Below the pieces are notes generated by a model, which worked only from the letters and a program-made list of their open reading frames with translations, had not been told where the DNA came from and ran no database searches. Of a DNA stretch of 12,541 bases, positions 7,947 through 12,541 are shown in pieces (within the stretch, counting starts at the first letter, position 1; each line of letters starts with the position of its first letter). The DNA is taken from contig JAQGKC010000111.1 in assembly GCA_028290305.1 (NCBI GenBank), forward strand, positions 1-12,541, in the 5' to 3' direction. The position numbers and the translations under genes were made by a program. The DNA is from Bradyrhizobium sp. (GTDB taxonomy: Bacteria > Pseudomonadota > Alphaproteobacteria > Rhizobiales > Xanthobacteraceae).

Positions 7947-7976
7947 GACATAGCGCGGCCGTGCCGTCGCTGTGTC
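7947..7976. terminator. Strong hairpin between convergent PepSY and modC genes
   Basis: GACATAGCG (7947-7955) pairs with CGCTGTGTC (7968-7976), with one G-T wobble, and inside it CGGC (7956-7959) pairs with GCCG (7963-7966) around a three-base loop; T7967 is bulged. The 13-pair stem lies 18 bases after the PepSY stop and 25 bases beyond the modC stop, so it could end transcripts from both sides. Neither side has a real T tract. Confidence 0.55.
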
Positions 7977-8001
7977 TTGCGAGCAAGTCCTCCAAGCGGA
8001 T

Positions 8002-8682
8002 TCACTCCGGCGAGTTGGTTGTTTGCAACACCTTCACCCCGCCGAACGCGGTAATGCGCCCATGCCGGAGCATCACGATCTGTGTTGCCAACTGGCGCAA
8101 TTCCGCCGCGTCGTGGCTGACATAGACCATGGGAATTCCGGCCTCGTCACGTAACCGCACCAGATAGGGCAGGATCTCTACCTTTCGGCCCTCGTCCAGC
8201 GACCCCAGCGGTTCGTCCAGCAGCAGCAATCTTGGTTTTGACAACAGCGCGCGTCCAAACGCGACGCGCTGGCGCTCGCCGCCGGAGAGACGCCCGGGTC
8301 GGCGGTTCAGCAGGCCGCCGATATCGAGCAGATCGATGACGCGCGCCCGCTGCGCGGGATCGTCGGCAAGGCGGTTCATGCGCCGCCCATAGTCGAGATT
8401 CTGGCGCACATCGAGATGCGGGAATAGCCGCGCATCCTGAAACACATAGCCGATGCGGCGGCGATAAGGCGGGACATGCACACGCGCCGCGGTGTCGTCG
8501 AGCGTCTCAGTGTCGATGGTGATGGTGCCGCGATCGGGCCGCAGCAATCCCGCGATCATGTTGATCAATGATGTCTTGCCGGCGCCCGAGGCGCCAAACA
8601 ACCCCGTGACCCGGCCTTCGCTCGTGAACGAGGCTTCGACTGAGAACTCACCAAGCTTTTTAACGACGTCGACGCGCAGCAT
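8002..8682 (-). CDS. modC: Molybdate ABC transporter ATPase ModC, without TOBE domain
   Basis: ATPase subunit that drives ModB for molybdate import; 226 residues from the ATG at 8682. All ABC motifs are intact: Walker A GASGAGKTS (30-38), Q-loop YVFQD with Q82, signature LSGGERQ (132-138), Walker B LLLLDEP with D156-E157, D-loop SLD (161-163) and switch H190. The stretch VFQDARLFPHLDVRQNL is characteristic of ModC. E. coli ModC is about 352 residues because of a C-terminal molybdate-binding TOBE region; here the protein stops at GRITAFGGVKVLQTTNSPE, just where the ATPase domain ends. Only 73 bases separate its stop from the convergent PepSY gene, so no TOBE remnant is hidden there. A free Mop protein encoded upstream may supply that function (inference). 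The start lies 2 bases after the modB stop, implying coupled translation; an in-frame start at 8727 would overlap modB and is less likely. Confidence 0.9.
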   Translation of the reverse strand: MLRVDVVKKLGEFSVEASFTSEGRVTGLFGASGAGKTSLINMIAGLLRPDRGTITIDTETLDDTAARVHVPPYRRRIGYVFQDARLFPHLDVRQNLDYGRRMNRLADDPAQRARVIDLLDIGGLLNRRPGRLSGGERQRVAFGRALLSKPRLLLLDEPLGSLDEGRKVEILPYLVRLRDEAGIPMVYVSHDAAELRQLATQIVMLRHGRITAFGGVKVLQTTNSPE

Positions 8683-8684
8683 GG

Positions 8685-9380
8685 TCAATTCCCATGGACG
8701 CGTTGGGTGGCGCGCCGCGCGAACCATTCGGAAGCGACCAGCGCCGCCGTCGCGATGAAAATCGAAACCAGCACCAGCCGGAGTGCCGCGGTATCGCCGT
8801 CCGGCGTCTGGATCAGCGAATAGATCGCCGAGGAAATGGTCTGGGTCTCACCGGGAATATTCGACACGAAGGTAATGGTTGCACCGAATTCGCCGATCGC
8901 CTTCGCAAAACCGAGCACCATGCCGGCCAGCACACCCGGCAGTGCCAGCGGCAAGGTGATGGTCAAAAATACCTGCCACGGCGCTGCGCCCAACGTGCCC
9001 GCCGCCTGTTCCAGTCGCCGATCGACCGCTTCGATCGACAGCCGGATCGGCCGCACCAGCAGCGGAAATGACATCACGCCGCAGGCCAGCGCCGCACCGG
9101 TCCAGCGGAACGCGAATACGATTCCCAGATGATCCGCAAGCCAGGCGCCGACCAGGCCGCGGCGCCCGAATGTCAGCAGCAGCAGATAGCCGGTGACGAC
9201 CGGCGGCAGCACCAGCGGCAAATAGATCAAGGCATCGACAAGCGGCTTGCCCCAGAACTCGCGCCGCGCCAACAGCCACGCTACGCCGATTCCAAGCGGC
9301 GTCGCCACCAGCGTCGCAACCGTGGCGACCCGCAGCGAAAGCTGGATCGCCGTCCATTCCGTCGGCGAAATGTCGAACAC
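8685..9380 (-). CDS. modB: Molybdate ABC transporter permease ModB
   Basis: Inner-membrane channel subunit of the molybdate importer; 231 residues, about the E. coli length (229). It begins with FDISPTEWTAIQLSLRVA, has five or six hydrophobic helices, and carries the LPPVVTGYLLL segment and the EAA loop EQAAGTLGAAPWQVFLTITLPLALPG (about 123-148), which contacts ModC. GEFGATITFVSNIPGETQT near 165-183 is also typical of ModB. The start is GTG at 9380, only 3 bases after the modA stop, with a weak TTGAAG before it, so translation probably depends on ribosomes finishing modA. Confidence 0.93.
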   Translation of the reverse strand: MFDISPTEWTAIQLSLRVATVATLVATPLGIGVAWLLARREFWGKPLVDALIYLPLVLPPVVTGYLLLLTFGRRGLVGAWLADHLGIVFAFRWTGAALACGVMSFPLLVRPIRLSIEAVDRRLEQAAGTLGAAPWQVFLTITLPLALPGVLAGMVLGFAKAIGEFGATITFVSNIPGETQTISSAIYSLIQTPDGDTAALRLVLVSIFIATAALVASEWFARRATQRVHGN

Positions 9381-9383
9381 GCT

Positions 9384-10169
9384 TCAAGTCGTCGAGCTGA
9401 CTAGAAACTTGAAGCCGTATTTCTCGAAGATGGTCTTGGCCACTGAAGTTCGCAGGAACGCGAGATAATCGGCCGCTTCCGGCTTCGCGGCCGTCGTCGC
9501 CGCTACGGGATAGATGATCGGTGGATGGGAATCGGCCGGGAAGGTGCCGACGATCTTGACGCCGGGCTCGACCTTGGCGTCGGTTGAATAAACGATCCCA
9601 AGCACGGCTTCGCCACGCGCCACCAGTGCAAGCGCGGCACGCACGCTCTCGGCCATCGCGAATTTCGGCGCCGCCGCTTGCCACGCCCCGAGCTTTTCCA
9701 GTGCCGCCTGCGCGTATTTGCCGACCGGAACCGCTTTCACATCGCCGGTCGCTATCTTGCCGTCGCCGGCAAGCTTGGCGAGATCGAAGCCGGGCCCGAT
9801 CGCCACATTGTCGATCTTGGAATCCTTCGGAGCGATCAGCACGATGCTGTTGCCAAGCAGATTGACCCGCGTCGGCTCATTGATGTTCTTCTTACCGATC
9901 GCATAGTCCATCCAGTCGGTATCGGCGGACACGAAAATATCAGCCGGCGCGCCCTGTTCGATCTGCTTGGCCAGCGCCGAACTCGCGGCATAGCTTGCCG
10001 CGACTTTGACGCCGGTCTTCGCGGTATAAGCGGCATCGACGTCATCGAGCGCGTTCTTCATCGAAGCCGCGGCGAATACCGTGAGGCTCTTGTCCTGGGC
10101 AAGGGCTGGCGACCAGGTCGAGCCGCACAGAATGGTGAAGGCAACGAAAAATCCGGCAAGGCGATGCAT
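9384..10169 (-). CDS. modA: Molybdate-binding periplasmic protein ModA
   Basis: Periplasmic receptor that captures molybdate (and usually tungstate) and delivers it to ModBC; 261 residues from ATG 10169, typical for ModA. Residues 1-24 are a signal peptide ending SPALA, with cleavage before QDK. The mature protein starts LTVFAAASMKNALDD, with the family serine of the AAASM motif; SYAASSALAKQIEQGAPADI and VSADTDWMDYA follow, and GIVYSTDAKVEP near 200 carries the tyrosine usually near the anion. The longer frame from 10199 adds ten polar residues before the signal peptide; GGAG seven bases before ATG 10169 supports the shorter form. It follows the unknown secreted gene after 172 bases containing a hairpin, so it may have its own control. 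Confidence 0.93.
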   Translation of the reverse strand: MHRLAGFFVAFTILCGSTWSPALAQDKSLTVFAAASMKNALDDVDAAYTAKTGVKVAASYAASSALAKQIEQGAPADIFVSADTDWMDYAIGKKNINEPTRVNLLGNSIVLIAPKDSKIDNVAIGPGFDLAKLAGDGKIATGDVKAVPVGKYAQAALEKLGAWQAAAPKFAMAESVRAALALVARGEAVLGIVYSTDAKVEPGVKIVGTFPADSHPPIIYPVAATTAAKPEAADYLAFLRTSVAKTIFEKYGFKFLVSSTT

Positions 10170-10262
10170 TGGAGCGCTCCGTGCATGTTCGCGACGCACC
10201 GCGCGCGCAAATCAGGCGTTGGTTGGATATGGATGCGACAGGCGGAAGCGCCGTTCCGTCGA

Positions 10263-10288
10263 TCCGGCGGACTTACGGTCCAACCGGA
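10263..10288 (-). promoter_or_regulatory. Intercistronic hairpin between the unknown gene and modA
   Basis: TCCGG (10263-10267) pairs with CCGGA (10284-10288), and GGAC (10269-10272) pairs with GTCC (10278-10281), around a five-base loop, with one G-T pair and one bulge: about ten pairs in all. It lies 53 bases after the unknown gene's stop and 93 bases before the modA start. On the minus strand no T tract follows it, so an mRNA-stability element or partial terminator is more likely than a full terminator. It is the main reason to doubt a single transcript from mop to modC. Confidence 0.45.
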
Positions 10289-10341
10289 TTTCGCAATAAA
10301 AACAATAGCAGGCTGAGGGTTTGGGTAAAGACTTCCTTCGT

Positions 10342-10848
10342 CTATTCGGACGGCAGGATCGCGATCGATATCGAATCCTCTCTGGTCCCGCTGATCTGCA
10401 GCACGAACGGGCTTGCCGAAATCTCGTACTTCATGGTCTTGCGAATGCCGTCGCAATCGGTGGCGCCGCTGAAGGCTTTCGGCTTCAGGGCATGTCCGTC
10501 CTGCACCAGATCGACCCAGCCGCCCGCGGACAGGCTGATGGTATAGATGCCGGCCTTCGGCGCAGTCTTGAAACTTGTGAAGCCTGCAAAAGTGCCTTCC
10601 TTCGGGGCGCGTTCGGGCGGCGTGGGAAGCTTGGCCTCGCCAGGTGCGCGCAATCCGAGCGTAATCCCCGTGGATGGAAGAGCGGCGAGTTCGCCGCCCG
10701 ACGCAAGTTTCACGCGATCCGGCGCGGTCAGCGCGGCACGCTCGTGGTCGATATTCCATTTGAATTTGTCGCAGCCGCCCGGCTCTTCCGCCGCCCATGC
10801 GGAGGTCGTTGCAAGTAACGCCAGTGTAATGAGGAACGGCGTGCGCAT
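10342..10848 (-). CDS. Secreted protein of unknown function in the molybdate locus
   Basis: I do not recognise a named family. The protein has 168 residues. Residues 1-19 form a signal peptide (TPFLITLALLATTSAWA, cut after AWA), so it should be periplasmic or secreted. The mature part has exactly two cysteines, C26 (GGCDKFKW) and C132 (TDCDG), which could form a disulfide. The middle is proline/lysine-rich (70-98). The last third alternates like a beta-sandwich: GIYTISLSAGGWVDLVQDG (100-118) and PFVLQISGTREDSISIAIL (147-165). This loosely recalls PPC-type secreted beta domains, but I cannot assign it. ATG 10848 lies 2 bases after the mop stop, so the two genes are very probably co-translated; an in-frame TTG at 10854 overlaps mop and is less likely. 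Its place between mop and modA suggests a role with molybdate or a molybdoenzyme outside the cytoplasm, which is inference from context. Confidence 0.75.
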   Translation of the reverse strand: MRTPFLITLALLATTSAWAAEEPGGCDKFKWNIDHERAALTAPDRVKLASGGELAALPSTGITLGLRAPGEAKLPTPPERAPKEGTFAGFTSFKTAPKAGIYTISLSAGGWVDLVQDGHALKPKAFSGATDCDGIRKTMKYEISASPFVLQISGTREDSISIAILPSE

Positions 10849-10850
10849 GA

Positions 10851-11060
10851 TCAATCCACCGCGATCATGACGTCAGAGGCTTTCACCACCACGGTCACAT
10901 GGCCTTTGGCCTTGATGCCCAGTTCATCGACGGCCTCATTGGTGATCGACGAAGTGACGATCTGGCCGTTGCCGATATCGACGCGGACATGCGAGGTGGT
11001 CGCGCCCTTCTTTACTTCGACGACGGTGCCTTTGATCTGGTTGCGTGCACTGATGCGCAT
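10851..11060 (-). CDS. mop: Mop, small molybdate-binding TOBE protein
   Basis: Cytoplasmic 69-residue protein, exactly the length of a single Mop/TOBE domain. The sequence is classic: ISARNQIKGTVVEVKKGATT, then SHVRVDIGNGQIVTSSIT, TNEAVDELGIKAKG and VVKASDVMIAVD. By family, such molbindins assemble into rings (often hexamers) that bind several molybdate or tungstate anions at subunit interfaces, for storage, homeostasis or sensing. It starts at ATG 11060 with GAGG about eight bases ahead, follows mepA after 168 bases, and is joined to the secreted unknown gene by a 2-base gap. Because ModC here lacks its own TOBE domain, Mop may act as the missing regulatory part; that is inference. Confidence 0.93.
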   Translation of the reverse strand: MRISARNQIKGTVVEVKKGATTSHVRVDIGNGQIVTSSITNEAVDELGIKAKGHVTVVVKASDVMIAVD

Positions 11061-11102
11061 GATTGATCCTCACAGGAATGAGCCACGCGCGACAACGCCG
11101 CG

Positions 11103-11118
11103 CATCTGCTGGCAGATG
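11103..11118. promoter_or_regulatory. Inverted repeat upstream of mop, possible operator
   Basis: CATCTG (11103-11108) and CAGATG (11113-11118) are a perfect inverted repeat around four bases. It lies 42 bases before the mop start, beside an A/T-rich tract at 11118-11132 that could hold promoter elements. It does not resemble the ModE box as I know it. Operator or leader hairpin are both possible. Confidence 0.35.
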
Positions 11119-11228
11119 TTAAAAATGTAAAGTCGGGACCGTCGCCCCGTGGCGGGTCGCGCGCTTACGGCGCCACGCAACTCATTCTAGCTCATTTCGG
11201 AGCTGCGGCGATAGTCCATTGGCGAATG

Positions 11229-12176
11229 CTATTGCTTGGCATCCGGAGCCGCCAAAACCTGGCGGCAGTCGGCCGGCAATTGCGCCAGCGTCATCGGCGG
11301 TCGCGGCTTCGGCGGGGTTGTCAGCGGCTTCGGATGAAGCACCGAATCCTTGAACCAGTAGGCGAGATCGTCGGCACTGCAACCCTCGCTTTCCGCTGGC
11401 GCCGGCTGGGGCTCGCATTGGCCGGCGCCAGCGGGACATGTGATGCGGATATGGAAGTGGTAGTCGTGGCCGTACATCGGCCGCACCTTGGAGAGCCAGC
11501 TGCGATCGCCCTTGGCTTCGCGGCACAGCGCTTTCTTGATCGCGGCGTTGACGAAGATGCGTTCGACCTGCGGCTCCTGTGCCGCGGCGCGGATCACCGA
11601 CAGATGGCTCGGGGTCCAGGCGTTCGGATCGACGTCGAGCCGGTCGGATCGGACCATCATGACCGCAGACATTTCCTCGCGCTCGCTGCGCGACAACTGC
11701 CGGTTCGGCATCGGCGTCAGCCAGATATCGGCATCGAGCCCGACCTGATGGCTGGCATGGCCGGTGATCATCGGGCCGCCGCGCGGCTGTGACATGTCGC
11801 CGACCAGCAGGCCGGGCCAGCCCGCGGCCTTGTTCGCCTTCGCCGACAGCCGCTCCAGCAACTCGACCATCTGCGGATGCGCCCAGTTGCGATTGCGCGA
11901 CAGCCGCATCACCTGCCAGGTCGGGCCGTTGATCGGCAGAGCTTCGGCGCCTGCGATGCAGCCCTTGGCATAGAAACCGACCACCTGGGTCGGCGTTCTT
12001 GTCGGCAATACCTTGCGGCCGAACAGTTCCTTGGCTGCGACGTGCGGATCGTTGGGATTGGCCAGCGCCGGCAACGGCTTTGGGTCGACGCTGCCCTTGT
12101 CCTGCGCCAGCGCGGTGGCGGCTGTGACAATTGCGGCGGGCAACAGCAGCAGGATGAGAATCAGGCGTGGGTTCAT
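11229..12176 (-). CDS. mepA: Penicillin-insensitive murein endopeptidase MepA
   Basis: Periplasmic zinc metallopeptidase (LAS/M74 family) that cuts D-alanyl-meso-diaminopimelate cross-links in peptidoglycan during wall growth and recycling. The protein has 315 residues, somewhat longer than E. coli MepA (274). Residues 1-24 are a signal peptide ending ATALA. The zinc site is complete: GHASHQVGLDADIW (139-152) gives H140, zinc ligands H143 and D150, and YGHDYHFHIRI (235-245) gives catalytic H240 and zinc ligand H242, with spacing equal to E. coli H113/D120/H211. Six cysteines outside the signal peptide (73, 218, 247, 254, 265, 302) and a proline-rich tail resemble the disulfide-bonded E. coli form. 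The ATG at 12176 is chosen over an in-frame TTG at 12185; neither has a clear ribosome site. It precedes mop by 168 bases; a functional link with the molybdate genes is not evident. Confidence 0.93.
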   Translation of the reverse strand: MNPRLILILLLLPAAIVTAATALAQDKGSVDPKPLPALANPNDPHVAAKELFGRKVLPTRTPTQVVGFYAKGCIAGAEALPINGPTWQVMRLSRNRNWAHPQMVELLERLSAKANKAAGWPGLLVGDMSQPRGGPMITGHASHQVGLDADIWLTPMPNRQLSRSEREEMSAVMMVRSDRLDVDPNAWTPSHLSVIRAAAQEPQVERIFVNAAIKKALCREAKGDRSWLSKVRPMYGHDYHFHIRITCPAGAGQCEPQPAPAESEGCSADDLAYWFKDSVLHPKPLTTPPKPRPPMTLAQLPADCRQVLAAPDAKQ

Positions 12177-12364
12177 GGAGACCAATGATAGTGGAAGTCG
12201 CAGCCCATTTCAGCCGCGCGCCGTTAAGGTTTTGATAACCATACCGCTCACTGACGCTTTTTTTTGCGTAGTGGTCCCTGTGCCGTGGATGGCCCCTTGG
12301 AATGGACCATTATCTTAGCGTTTTCAGTGTTTTGCATGCCCCAAGTTAGCAAAAGCGTGGTGCA

Positions 12365-12380
12365 TTAGGAATTGCTTAAC
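12365..12380 (+). promoter_or_regulatory. Near-match to a CtrA binding site
   Basis: TTAG (12365-12368), seven bases, then TTAAC (12376-12380) differs by one base from the alphaproteobacterial CtrA consensus TTAA-N7-TTAAC. It lies between mepA and a possible rightward start at 12534. Chance occurrence is quite possible in this A/T-richer spacer. Confidence 0.3.
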
Positions 12381-12395
12381 GTTGTGGGGCCGGAT

Positions 12396-12414
12396 TTGCC
12401 TGTTGCGCAGGCAA
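12396..12414. repeat. Perfect 7-base hairpin
   Basis: TTGCCTG (12396-12402) and CAGGCAA (12408-12414) pair around the five-base loop TTGCG. No T tract follows on either strand. It could be a leader hairpin or an operator; no assignment is possible. Confidence 0.45.
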
Positions 12415-12445
12415 CTATTGTGCACATGCGCTGGCCAACTTGCGG

Positions 12446-12457
12446 TAGCGGCCGCTA
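12446..12457. repeat. 12-base perfect palindrome
   Basis: TAGCGGCCGCTA reads the same on both strands. With no spacer it is a poor hairpin but a fair dimeric protein-binding half-site pair. It lies about 77 bases before the possible start at 12534. Confidence 0.45.
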
Positions 12458-12541
12458 GCCCTTGGGAAGTGATACCTTTTTTTCAGACACTTCTTGCAAA
12501 ACGATCCACGCGCAGAATGCGAGTGGAAGTATCATGCCGAA

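Larger units (their letters stand above)
12177..12541. other. Intergenic region upstream of mepA, rich in short inverted repeats
   Basis: No convincing gene lies in these 365 bases. Visible structure: a T8 run near 12258-12266; TGGTCC ... GGACCA flanking about 27 bases (12271-12306 area); a CtrA-like site at 12365-12380; a perfect 7-base hairpin at 12396-12414; a 12-base perfect palindrome at 12446-12457; and a T-run near 12477-12483. An ATG at 12534 preceded by GGAAG (12525-12529) could start a rightward gene, but under three codons are in the window, so it is not called. Confidence 0.5.

Noticed and set aside
8848..9684. Minus-strand open frame of 278 codons overlapping modB and modA
   Set aside because: Same strand but a different frame from two well-conserved genes; Arg/Gly-rich shadow.
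10171..10180. Perfect palindrome GGAGCGCTCC covering the modA ribosome site
   Set aside because: Too short to form a stable hairpin with a loop, and half of it is simply the Shine-Dalgarno sequence.
10058..10798. Minus-strand open frame of 246 codons over the modA start and the secreted gene
   Set aside because: The competing frame contains a signal peptide and a 2-base link to mop; this one is arginine-rich and spans the hairpin and the modA start.
11189..11204. AGCTC/GAGCT inverted repeat after mepA as a terminator
   Set aside because: Five pairs only and no T tract on the minus strand.
12534..12541. Start of a rightward gene at the window edge
   Set aside because: ATG with GGAAG before it, but fewer than three codons are visible, so coding cannot be judged.

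Overview
The window looks like a chromosomal stretch from a GC-rich alphaproteobacterium of the Bradyrhizobium / Rhodopseudomonas / Afipia type (Nitrobacteraceae). The evidence is the strong G/C preference at third codon positions, the family of class III cyclases joined to a TolB-like region and TPR-like repeats, and the tight mop / modABC arrangement. This placement rests on recognising the proteins; no search was run. I see no rRNA, tRNA, CRISPR array, insertion sequence or complete mobile element.

Left part (1-5288), membrane and osmotic functions: the 5' part of an MscS-like channel gene runs off the left edge on the minus strand. Diverging from it is a K+/H+ antiporter of the CPA1 / NhaP2 type, ending in a good hairpin. 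Next comes a large secreted-precursor MscS-superfamily channel resembling YbiO. Two channels that release solutes during hypo-osmotic shock thus flank a K+ efflux antiporter.

Middle part (5289-7930): a lower-GC stretch with a cytoplasmic class III adenylate/guanylate cyclase carrying a TolB-like region and TPR-like repeats, a 300-base non-coding stretch, and a small secreted PepSY-domain protein. By eye the base composition differs from both flanks.

Right part (8002-12176), all on the minus strand: mepA (murein endopeptidase), then mop, a small secreted protein of unknown function, modA, modB and modC. The last five form a molybdate uptake locus. mop is 2 bases from the unknown gene, modA 3 bases from modB, and modB 2 bases from modC. 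ModC here is only the ATPase domain and lacks the C-terminal molybdate-binding TOBE region found in E. coli ModC, while a free-standing TOBE protein (Mop) is encoded at the head of the locus. The secreted protein between mop and modA is the least explained gene of the window.

The last 365 bases (12177-12541) have no convincing gene but hold several short inverted repeats and a near-match to a CtrA site. They may be the control region of a rightward gene starting at the window edge.
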